Shown here: positions 24,506 to 31,944 of the stretch, piece after piece
Layout of the letters: each line of letters begins with the position of its first letter
Numbering within the stretch: the first letter of the stretch is position 1
Assembly (NCBI GenBank): GCA_023399055.1
Contig: JAEWQV010000031.1
Span: forward strand, 46,487 to 110,486
Source of the DNA: Bacillota bacterium
Lineage (GTDB): Bacteria > Bacillota > Clostridia > Lachnospirales > Lachnospiraceae
Direction: 5' to 3'
Length of the DNA stretch: 64,000 nucleotides
The notes under the pieces: generated by a model
The model's input: the letters and a program-made list of their open reading frames with translations, nothing else
Told to the model about the DNA's origin: nothing
The model's database searches: none
Position numbers and translations under genes: made by a program

Positions 24506-25783
24506 TTGGAAAACAAAAAAATCATTCAAGTAGAAGATAAGGTTCCGATGAAACTAATGTTACCGCTGTCTCTTCAGCACATGTTCGCTATGTTTGGAGC
24601 ATCAGTTTTAGTTCCTATTCTCTTCAAAATTGATCCATCCGTGGTACTGTTAATGAACGGTATTGGAACACTATTATTTATTCTTATTACGAAAGGCAAA
24701 GCACCGGCTTACTTAGGCTCCAGCTTTGCTTTTCTTGCGCCTGCAGGTCTTGTTATCGGCAAATGGGGATTTCAGGAGGCGTTAGGTGGATTTATTGTAG
24801 TTGGCTTTGCAATGTGTGTAATTGCATTTGTCATTTACAAGTTCGGGGTAAAGTGGATTGATGTCGTTCTTCCCTCAGCAGCTATGGGTCCTGTTGTTGC
24901 ATTGATTGGTTTGGAGCTTGCTTCAACTGCCGCTGATAATGCAGGTCTTCTTATAACAGCAAACAATCCCGTAATTGAGCCTAAAAATGTAATTGTATTT
25001 CTCGTTACACTCGGTGTTGCTGTATTAGGTAATGTATTATTCCGTAAGTTCTTTGCCGTAATTCCTATCTTAATTGCGATTGTTGTTGGTTATGTTACCG
25101 CGTTGTTGACTGGTGTACTCACAACGGACAAAGTTTTGGAAGCCTTAAAAGCTAACTTCTTTGTATTACCAAACTTCCAGGCACCTCATTTTAATCTTGA
25201 AGCAATTCTTATGATTTTCCCTGTTATTCTGGTTGTAGTTTCTGAACACATCGGACATCAGCTTGTTACTAGCAAGATAGTCGGAAAGGATCTCCTAAAA
25301 AATCCAGGTTTACATCGTTCCATGTTTTCCGATGGTTTCTCTACAATGCTTTCCGGTTTTGTAGGTGCTGTTCCTACAACGACCTATGGTGAGAATATTG
25401 GTGTAATGGCTATGACTAAGGTATATTCAGTAAGAGTAATCGGTGGTGCTGCTATCCTTTCCATTATTGCTTCTGTAATCGGTCCAGTTGCTGGCCTTAT
25501 ACAGACAATCCCTGGTCCGGTAATCGGTGGTGTTTCCTTCCTTCTTTACGGAATGATTGGCGCATCCGGTATCCGTGTTATGGTGGATGGACAAGTTGAT
25601 TATAGCCGCAACCGTAATCTCATTTTAACCTCTGTTGTATTTGTTACTGGTTTATCCGGTGTTGCTTTCAACATGGGTGAAGTTACTTTAAAGGGTATGG
25701 TACTTGCATGTATCGTAGGTATGCTTTTATCCCTCCTATTCTTCATCTTTGATAAATTAAATATAACAAACGATAAAGAATAA
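24506..25783 (+). CDS. uraA: uracil permease (NCS2 / UraA family)
   Basis: 425 aa with 12-14 hydrophobic segments. The N-terminus LSLQHMFAMFGASVLVPILF is the hallmark of uracil permeases of the NCS2 family. Later SEHIGHQLVTSKIVGKDL contains the substrate-binding Glu/His region, and GAVPTTTYGENIGVMAMT the second conserved motif. It imports uracil with protons. The start codon is TTG with AAGGAGG 9 nt before it. It is monocistronic with its own promoter and terminator. Uracil rather than xanthine is inferred from the QHMFAMFG and TTYGENIG motifs. Confidence 0.92.
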   Translation: MENKKIIQVEDKVPMKLMLPLSLQHMFAMFGASVLVPILFKIDPSVVLLMNGIGTLLFILITKGKAPAYLGSSFAFLAPAGLVIGKWGFQEALGGFIVVGFAMCVIAFVIYKFGVKWIDVVLPSAAMGPVVALIGLELASTAADNAGLLITANNPVIEPKNVIVFLVTLGVAVLGNVLFRKFFAVIPILIAIVVGYVTALLTGVLTTDKVLEALKANFFVLPNFQAPHFNLEAILMIFPVILVVVSEHIGHQLVTSKIVGKDLLKNPGLHRSMFSDGFSTMLSGFVGAVPTTTYGENIGVMAMTKVYSVRVIGGAAILSIIASVIGPVAGLIQTIPGPVIGGVSFLLYGMIGASGIRVMVDGQVDYSRNRNLILTSVVFVTGLSGVAFNMGEVTLKGMVLACIVGMLLSLLFFIFDKLNITNDKE

Positions 25784-25814
25784 TTCTTTCCTTGTTTCAC
25801 TTGGCCATAATTTA

Positions 25815-25887
25815 AATCCCCCTACTACGGTTATCTCCTTACCAAATATCAATTGCGTTAGGAAGAATAACCCTTAATAGGGGGATT
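25815..25887 (+). terminator. terminator of uraA
   Basis: AATCCCCCTA pairs with TAGGGGGATT around an inner stem GGTTAT/ATAACC, followed by ATTTTAATA. Confidence 0.75.
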
Positions 25888-25935
25888 ATTTTAATATACT
25901 TGATATCCTTTTAATTATTTCTAAACTCTTATATG

Positions 25936-25990
25936 TTCTTATACAATATGTTCTTATACAATATATTCTTATACAATATATTCTACACTA
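25936..25990. repeat. 15-bp tandem repeat
   Basis: Three complete units TTCTTATACAATATR plus a partial fourth, in the convergent gap between uraA and the GNAT gene. Confidence 0.75.
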
Positions 25991-26038
25991 ATATGATTAA
26001 ATAACTAATTCTTCAATCCTGAATAACCTAGATTCATC

Positions 26039-26569
26039 TCACACTATTTTTCCATATAGCAATCCATCATAATAGTTATCTTCTATGAAATAATGATCCT
26101 TTAATCTTCCTTCAAACACAAACCCATTCTTCTCAAGAATTCTTGCCGATCCAATATTCACATCCACAACAGCAGCATGAAGTTTATGTAGATGAAGCTC
26201 TTTAAAGGCATAATCACTTATTAATGCTAAACTCTCCGTACCATAACCGTTACCCCAATAATCTTTATGAAATACATATCCAATCTCAGCTTTATTTGCT
26301 TCTTTGTCCAAGTCAAAAATCATTACAGTACCAATTACCTCATTTGTTTCCTTTAAAACAACTGAGGCATATAAATGAGTTTCATCTGCTTCCCTCTTTA
26401 ACATCACTTGAATGAAATTACTGGTCTCCTCCATAGTATTCATTAAACGCCAGCCGATAAAGCGTGAAACCTCTTTATCCGAGGCATACGCATGTATTTC
26501 TTTCGCATCCCCTACGTTTAACTGTTGAAAGCGGATGTTCTTACCCTCTAAAGTGTGAAAAAGGTTCAT
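26039..26569 (-). CDS. GNAT-family N-acetyltransferase (RimJ/RimL type)
   Basis: 176 aa. Acetyl-CoA-dependent acetyltransferase fold with IGTVMIFDLD (strand 4), NKAEIGYVFHKDYWGNGYGT (acetyl-CoA pyrophosphate loop) and NIGSARILEKNGFVFEGRLK near the C-terminus, the RimJ/RimL-like ending. The acceptor (ribosomal protein N-terminus, antibiotic or metabolite) cannot be predicted. It lies 21 nt downstream of the cytidylate-kinase-like gene and is probably co-transcribed with it. Confidence 0.88.
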   Translation of the reverse strand: MNLFHTLEGKNIRFQQLNVGDAKEIHAYASDKEVSRFIGWRLMNTMEETSNFIQVMLKREADETHLYASVVLKETNEVIGTVMIFDLDKEANKAEIGYVFHKDYWGNGYGTESLALISDYAFKELHLHKLHAAVVDVNIGSARILEKNGFVFEGRLKDHYFIEDNYYDGLLYGKIV

Positions 26570-26590
26570 TTATTCCATATCTCCCTTACT

Positions 26591-27184
26591 TTATAATAAC
26601 GTATCCTTAACAATCTGAGTTAAAATGGAAGCTGTTTTATCCACACCAAATCTACTGCTATCAATCATAACATTGTAACCGCTATAAGCATTCTCAATGC
26701 CTTTACCATAACGCAAGCGATATTTCTCTCTTGCCATATCAACTTCTTTTATCATTTTCTTCGCTGTTTTAGGGTCCATTTTTAAGGTTTCAATACAGTT
26801 ATGTAATCTCCATTCATATGGTGCATAGACGTAGATATTCAGACATCTTGGATGATCCTTTAATATACTACTCGCACATCGTCCTACAATGATGCAGGAC
26901 TCTTTCTTGGTGAGATCCCGTATAATATTGGTTTGTACCTCAAAAATCTCATCCTGAAAATTAGTAATCCCTATACCTAACGGATACTTTCTTTGAAAAA
27001 AGGAGGAACTGGCACTTTCTTCCTCATTACTAATCAAAGGTATTGGCTGCCCCATACGTTTCGAGGTTTCTTCTACGATATCTCTGTCATAGTATTCGAT
27101 CTTAAGTTCCTCAGACATTTTCTTAGCAATTGTTCGACCTAAACTGGCAAACTGTCTTGATATAGTAATTGCGTAATTCTCCAT
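26591..27184 (-). CDS. cytidylate-kinase-like family protein
   Basis: About 197 aa. It begins YAITISRQFASLGRTIAKKM, then YYDRDIVEETSKRMGQ, the pattern of the Cytidylate_kin2 family, in which the P-loop is replaced by an SRQxGSGG-like segment. Further matches are CIIVGRCASSIL and VMIDSSRFGVDKTA. The start at 27184 is preferred over 27190 because GGAG is 7 nt upstream. The family is common in gut clostridia; nucleotide phosphorylation is presumed but not proven. The GNAT gene follows. Confidence 0.85.
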   Translation of the reverse strand: MENYAITISRQFASLGRTIAKKMSEELKIEYYDRDIVEETSKRMGQPIPLISNEEESASSSFFQRKYPLGIGITNFQDEIFEVQTNIIRDLTKKESCIIVGRCASSILKDHPRCLNIYVYAPYEWRLHNCIETLKMDPKTAKKMIKEVDMAREKYRLRYGKGIENAYSGYNVMIDSSRFGVDKTASILTQIVKDTLL

Positions 27185-27291
27185 GCACATTCTCCATTCT
27201 TATGACAAACATTATAACATAAGTATAAATATCTTTCATTATGATACTTGTGAAGCTTTAAGTAAAGTTTATTATCTGAAGTAAATTAATA

Positions 27292-28056
27292 TTACAGGGT
27301 AGGTGTCATCCTCGCCTTTAAGGCTCTGCGCTTTTGAATATAGCGCACCACTGAGGATAATGAGAAATTAATGATGAAATATATTAACGCAGCAAAACCA
27401 AACAATACAAAAACGTCTGATACATTAATCTTTCCCGTCCCATTGTAGATATAAGCTGAGGTTAAAAGAGTCTTAACCTTTGACATCAACTCAATTACTG
27501 CAATATTTGCCAGGTAAGAAGAATCCTTAATTGTTGTTATAATTTGACTAATTAAGGTAGGAATAATATTCCTATAAGCTTGTGGCAATACAATATAAAC
27601 CATAATCTGCACAGTATGGAACCCTTGTGATCGACCAGCTTCAAATTGTCCGTTTGGAACTGAATTTAGACCTCCTCTAACGATTTCTGCAATTACGGAA
27701 GAGGTAAATAGAATTAATGCAGTTGCAGCTTTAAATAACAACGTAACCTCAACAGAGGTTAATCCAAACATTTTTCTAGATAGAAATCCAGGAAATTGCA
27801 AAGACACAAATATAACGATCCATAGCATTAAAGGGGTATTACGGAATATTTCAATATATGCCGTCGCCAACCACTTTAGCGGTTTTGTATATACAGATGT
27901 ACAATAATTACGAACCAATGCAAGTATGGAACCAATTACTACTCCAAAACCAACCGCCACCACAGAAATAATTAGTGTAAAAGCAACTCCTTTTAATAAA
28001 AAAATTAATATATTATAATCCTTTAGGATTGAGATACTAGCTTCAAAATTACTCAT
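27292..28056 (-). CDS. polar amino acid ABC transporter, permease 2
   Basis: 254 aa HisMQ-type permease with about five membrane helices. The EAA loop reads QFEAGRSQGFHTVQIMVYIV, where the ATPase docks. It starts two bases after the stop of permease 1, giving tight coupling. Permeases of this type pair as heterodimers in glutamate/glutamine or other polar amino acid importers. It is the last gene of the four-gene unit: ATPase, binding protein, permease 1, permease 2. Confidence 0.92.
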   Translation of the reverse strand: MSNFEASISILKDYNILIFLLKGVAFTLIISVVAVGFGVVIGSILALVRNYCTSVYTKPLKWLATAYIEIFRNTPLMLWIVIFVSLQFPGFLSRKMFGLTSVEVTLLFKAATALILFTSSVIAEIVRGGLNSVPNGQFEAGRSQGFHTVQIMVYIVLPQAYRNIIPTLISQIITTIKDSSYLANIAVIELMSKVKTLLTSAYIYNGTGKINVSDVFVLFGFAALIYFIINFSLSSVVRYIQKRRALKARMTPTL

Positions 28057-28058
28057 AG

Positions 28059-28784
28059 TTACAGTACCTCCCCTTCTCCGCCAGTTTTAAGATTAACCGT
28101 TCTCTGCTCTCGTTTCTTTAAGGAAGTTTCCCATGCACTTGCCAGCGTTGAAAGCGGAAAGCATATAACAAAAAACATGAGACCACAAACAAAATACGCT
28201 TGCGAATAGGATCCGCCGGTTTGTGCACCTGTAACGAAACTATAAGTAAGTGAAATTAAATCTGCCCCACCAATAATATAAAGACAGGAGGTGTTCTTTA
28301 TCAAATTAACCACCTGATTTACCATAGGTGGTAAGATTATCTTAATACTTTGAGGTAGGATAATATAATACATTCTTCCTACATAGGTAAAGCCCTGAGA
28401 TTGTGCTGCTTCAAATTGACCTTTTGGAATTGATCCAATTCCAGCACGAACTACTTCCGAAACATATGCTCCATGATAGATACCCAACGAGATAATACCG
28501 GTTGGAATAATACCAATACTATTACCGGAATATGCCAGAGCAAAATATAAGAAACACAATTGAAGAATGAGCGGAGTATTTTGAATTATCTCTACATAAA
28601 TACGGCTAATAACTTCCAGCCACCGCTTTCCACTTGTGGCCAATAAGCCGAAGATGATGCCTAAAACCAAGGAAATAAGTAAGGCAAACACTGCCATTCT
28701 ACAGGTATTCCATAATCCCAATAAAAATGTGGATTTGAATATCCATACTTTCTCCCAAGCGTCTGGAGAGAAAAAACCTTCCAT
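28059..28784 (-). CDS. polar amino acid ABC transporter, permease 1
   Basis: 241 aa HisMQ-type permease; EAA loop QFEAAQSQGFTYVGRMYYII. It ends two bases before permease 2 and begins 147 nt after the binding-protein gene, with a stable hairpin in between that may lower permease expression relative to the binding protein. The substrate class (acidic/polar amino acids) comes from the family and from the operon layout. Confidence 0.92.
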   Translation of the reverse strand: MEGFFSPDAWEKVWIFKSTFLLGLWNTCRMAVFALLISLVLGIIFGLLATSGKRWLEVISRIYVEIIQNTPLILQLCFLYFALAYSGNSIGIIPTGIISLGIYHGAYVSEVVRAGIGSIPKGQFEAAQSQGFTYVGRMYYIILPQSIKIILPPMVNQVVNLIKNTSCLYIIGGADLISLTYSFVTGAQTGGSYSQAYFVCGLMFFVICFPLSTLASAWETSLKKREQRTVNLKTGGEGEVL

Positions 28785-28835
28785 TCGTAATACCTCCTAT
28801 TATTAGTATAAAAAGTACTGTTGTAATAGAAACTC

Positions 28836-28881
28836 AAAGAAAAGAATGTAGATTAGTTCCCTAATATGCATTCTTTTCTTT
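28836..28881 (-). terminator. intra-operon hairpin between binding protein and permeases
   Basis: A perfect 13-bp stem AAAGAAAAGAATG / CATTCTTTTCTTT encloses a smaller ATTAG/CTAAT hairpin. The U-tract is weak, so it may act as partial terminator or 3' stabiliser of the upstream mRNA. Confidence 0.6.
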
Positions 28882-28931
28882 CTCTAATCCCTATATTCAA
28901 CAACTACTTAGAATACTCAATTATTAACCGA

Positions 28932-29801
28932 TTAGTTTAATTTATTGTCTGCTATTAATCCTTCAATGGTACCATCAGCGAGCCAACCAGTAACAAGTTC
29001 TTCAACAACAGCTGAAATGCCTGCACCTTTTTTCGTAGCTACACCATAATCCTGTGGTGAAAACTTATCTGATATGTAGGATCTTGTATCTGTGCTATAA
29101 ACTGCTAAGATTGACTTATCAACACAGAATGCATCAACTTCACCAGCACTTAATGCGATTGAAATACTAGGGTAATCATCATATTGGTTGAAGGAAATAC
29201 CCTCTGTCCAAGTAGCTGGGTCAAAGGTCTCTGCGTTAAAATTGTCTCCGCTGATAAATCCACCTTCAATCATAGCACTAACCAAAGCCTTTGCAGAAGT
29301 TGAACCGGAAGAAACGCCTACCTTCTTATCAACTAAGCCTTCCAGACTTTTAATACCGGATGCATTTTCAACCAATACTGTAACGAAGTCTGTAAAATAT
29401 GGTGTTGAGAAATCCCAACTTTCTTTTCTCTCATCTGTAATTGTAAAGGTAGCCAATACACAATCCAAGTCGCCTGAATCTAGAAGCTGTGTACGAGTAG
29501 CTGCTGTAACAGCGGTAAATTCAACATCAACACCTAATTCTTCAGCAATTTTTTCAGCTAGTGTGATTTCTAATCCGCTATATTTCTGTGTAACAGGATC
29601 TTGGAAACCAAAACCAACAACTGCATTCTTTACACCAACTCTTAAAGTTCCACGGTCAATGATTGCCTGTACATCAGCAGGATAATCTTTGCCATTTGCA
29701 TTACTTTCCTTTTCTTTATCCTCACTCTTGCAGGCTGTGAATAAAGTCATCATTAATAAAACACTTAGCACTAAAACAAAACCCTTTTTTAAATTCTTCA
29801 T
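28932..29801 (-). CDS. polar amino acid ABC transporter, substrate-binding lipoprotein
   Basis: 289 aa. Signal peptide with lipobox LFTAC (Cys near residue 24), then a family-3 solute-binding domain: RGTLRVGVKNAVVGFGF, YSGLEITLAEKIAEELG, DCVLATFTITDERKESWDFS and YGVATKKGAG. It captures polar/acidic amino acids outside the membrane for the two permeases and the ATPase encoded alongside. The start has AAGGAGG upstream. A long antisense open frame on the plus strand here is not a gene. Confidence 0.92.
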   Translation of the reverse strand: MKNLKKGFVLVLSVLLMMTLFTACKSEDKEKESNANGKDYPADVQAIIDRGTLRVGVKNAVVGFGFQDPVTQKYSGLEITLAEKIAEELGVDVEFTAVTAATRTQLLDSGDLDCVLATFTITDERKESWDFSTPYFTDFVTVLVENASGIKSLEGLVDKKVGVSSGSTSAKALVSAMIEGGFISGDNFNAETFDPATWTEGISFNQYDDYPSISIALSAGEVDAFCVDKSILAVYSTDTRSYISDKFSPQDYGVATKKGAGISAVVEELVTGWLADGTIEGLIADNKLN

Positions 29802-29960
29802 CGAAACTCCTCCTTATATTTATTCTCATAGACTGTTAAAACAATCTTTTGTTAACTTTTATTCTTACTTGATCACGTAGCAATTCACCTTCACATCATT
29901 AATCATCCCTTTGATTAACGACCTCATCCCTATCTTTTACTTCTGTCTTATTCTAAATGA

Positions 29961-30683
29961 TTAACGAATAATCTTACTTAAGAACTGCTTAACACGATCA
30001 TTTTCAGGGTTATTAAAGAAATGTTCCGGATCTCCTTCTTCAATTATTTGACCATCTTCCATGAATACAATACGATCTGCCACTTGTCTTGCAAATCCCA
30101 TCTCATGGGTAACAACAACCATCGTTATGTTTTCCTTAGCCAATTTAATCATTACATCGAGTACTTCTTGAATTGTTTCTGGATCTAGAGCTGAAGTTGG
30201 TTCATCAAATAATATGATCTTTGTTTGTGCACATAACGCCCTTGCAATGGCTATTCTTTGCTGTTGTCCGCCGGAAAGCGTTGCTGGATATACATTAGCC
30301 TTATCTCTAAGTCCCACAATATCAAGATAATGATATGCCAGTTCCTCTGCTTCTTTTTTCGTCTTATTATGTAATTTCATAGGTGCCAAGGTTAAGTTTT
30401 TTATAACAGACAGATGTGGGTATAAATTAAACTGTTGAAAAACCATCGAAGTGGTCTCTCGAACTAGCTTTGTCTTATTCCTTGACGTAAGCAATTGTCC
30501 ATTAATGGTAACACTTCCGCTAGTTGGCTCTTCCAAATGATTCATACATCGAATCGCAGTAGATTTTCCCGAGCCGGAAGGTCCTATGATAACGAGTTTC
30601 TGACCTTCTGAAACCTCTAAATTAACATCCTTCAGGACATGAAGGTCTCCAAAGAATTTATTAACATTTTCCATTTTAATCAT
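29961..30683 (-). CDS. polar amino acid ABC transporter, ATP-binding protein
   Basis: 240 aa GlnQ-type ATPase: Walker A IGPSGSGKSTAIRC, Q-loop MVFQQFNLYPHLS, signature LSGGQQQRIAIARAL, Walker B IILFDEPTSALDP, H-loop VVVTHEMGFA. It powers the importer encoded downstream. The start has AAGGAG 9 nt upstream. It is the first gene of the unit and follows a leader with a promoter and an early terminator-like hairpin. Confidence 0.95.
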   Translation of the reverse strand: MIKMENVNKFFGDLHVLKDVNLEVSEGQKLVIIGPSGSGKSTAIRCMNHLEEPTSGSVTINGQLLTSRNKTKLVRETTSMVFQQFNLYPHLSVIKNLTLAPMKLHNKTKKEAEELAYHYLDIVGLRDKANVYPATLSGGQQQRIAIARALCAQTKIILFDEPTSALDPETIQEVLDVMIKLAKENITMVVVTHEMGFARQVADRIVFMEDGQIIEEGDPEHFFNNPENDRVKQFLSKIIR

Positions 30684-30769
30684 AAGGTCGCTTCTCCTTT
30701 ATAACCTTGTTTGTAATTCATTAGCAAGCTAATACCTTAACGTTTTAACACGATAACGTTCTAGGTGAA

Positions 30770-30803
30770 TAAAAATAGTGTCTGAAATCTGTCTTCAGAC
30801 ACT
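30770..30803 (-). promoter_or_regulatory. promoter-proximal terminator-like hairpin before the amino acid transporter
   Basis: On the minus strand AGTGTCTGAA / TTCAGACACT (10 bp, 7-nt loop) is followed by ATTTTTATT. It begins only about 7 nt after the predicted start site of the promoter at 30817-30846, so it would act as an attenuator, or the promoter makes a very short RNA. Confidence 0.55.
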
Positions 30804-30816
30804 GTTGTCGTGGCTT

Positions 30817-30846
30817 ATTATACCCTACAATTCTTTCTATTGTCAA
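30817..30846 (-). promoter_or_regulatory. sigma-A promoter of the amino acid transporter operon
   Basis: Consensus TTGACA (30841-30846) and TATAAT (30817-30822) with an 18-nt spacer. Confidence 0.75.
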
Positions 30847-30980
30847 GGTTTTTAATTTATTAATTTAATCTTTTACTATTTTAACGTATCAGTTTAGCAT
30901 TGCAATTTTTAGTATAATATATAATCGCAAGCTCGTTTTCACATACATATTATATTAAAATTATGTCGGGCATTCTCTAC

Positions 30981-31172
30981 TCACTCCCAAAAAAGCTCAT
31001 CTAAGGTTCGATTCACTGCCTTACATATCGCTATACAAAGACGAATCGTAGGATTATAATCTCCCATTTCAATAGAGTTTATTGTTTGCCTTGATACACC
31101 TACTAGTTCAGCGAGTTGCTGCTGTGATATATCCAGCGCTGCCCTTGCCGACTTTAACCTTAAGTTCTTCAT
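30981..31172 (-). CDS. small XRE-family regulator
   Basis: 63 aa, just one helix-turn-helix (ALDISQQQLAELVGVSRQTI) followed by NSIEMGDYNPTIRLCIAICK, typical of the short regulators that accompany small membrane proteins in Firmicutes. Its ATG overlaps the last codons of the membrane-protein gene by 4 nt, so the pair is translationally coupled. It probably represses its own operon. A related module is at 40857-42119. Confidence 0.88.
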   Translation of the reverse strand: MKNLRLKSARAALDISQQQLAELVGVSRQTINSIEMGDYNPTIRLCIAICKAVNRTLDELFWE

Positions 31173-31696
31173 TGTACCTCCTGCTTTTCCTCAAACTTAA
31201 GCTTTAACCACTTAGCGAAGAGGGCTATAAAAATAGCTACAAAAAACCACCCAATTATAAATGAGACCCCTCTAAAATTCAAAACTCCATCTGTAAAAGC
31301 CATTCCGCTTACAATATTTATAGCACCTAACGATATATTGATAAATCCGAGAAATCCAAATGCTAACAACACACTACTGGGGTTGTCGTTTAAAGCAAAA
31401 TATGCATCCTTCCAAATACAATAAACTACGTGTACTAGTTCTGCAAATAAGATACCAACCATCATTGCAGTTAATGTATCGATTGGAAGATCAATTTTTG
31501 TAAAGACAAATCCGTAACCCACATTATAAAAGGTCAAAATAAAGAAGCTTATTTTGTAGCCCTTTCCTCTAATTAATGCTTGACGCTCATCATATTTGTC
31601 TTTTATGCTTTTGTCATATTTTGTAGCTCTAATTACAATCCAAATAAGGAAAATAGTAACTACTATTATAAGAGTTACACCAATAATACTCTCCAT
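31169..31696 (-). CDS. membrane protein paired with XRE regulator (DUF2178-like)
   Basis: About 175 aa with five or so hydrophobic segments and the cytoplasmic motif KYDERQALIRGKGYK after the first helix. The DERx-x-x-I-R pattern is typical of small predicted membrane proteins found next to short XRE regulators. The frame is open to 31735; ATG at 31696 with AAAGG 9 nt upstream is preferred. The function of these modules is not established. Confidence 0.7.
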   Translation of the reverse strand: MESIIGVTLIIVVTIFLIWIVIRATKYDKSIKDKYDERQALIRGKGYKISFFILTFYNVGYGFVFTKIDLPIDTLTAMMVGILFAELVHVVYCIWKDAYFALNDNPSSVLLAFGFLGFINISLGAINIVSGMAFTDGVLNFRGVSFIIGWFFVAIFIALFAKWLKLKFEEKQEVQ

Positions 31697-31758
31697 AATT
31701 TTCATCCTTTCTTTTTCAGAAAAAATCAATATCATTCTAATAGTTATTTAAACACATT

Positions 31759-31808
31759 AAAATGCTATCTCAGTTGTTGTTTTTATTTTACAACTGAGAT
31801 AGCATTTT
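31759..31808 (-). terminator. terminator of the GH18-LRR gene
   Basis: A perfect 19-bp inverted repeat AAAATGCTATCTCAGTTGT / ACAACTGAGATAGCATTTT with a 12-nt loop; works on both strands. Confidence 0.8.
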
Positions 31809-31944
31809 GTCAAATATAGTTTACATATTGTAAGATTTTTATTTTACTATTTTACTCAACAGGTACTATTTTACACAAAGATTTTGTCATTTTGCTGTAT
31901 AGTGATAATTTATCTTTTAGCCTAATCACTCAAAGAACTTTACA

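Noticed and set aside
29188..29685. 165-codon plus-strand open frame
   Set aside because: It is antisense to the amino acid binding-protein gene, has no family features, and the minus-strand gene has lipobox and full domain.
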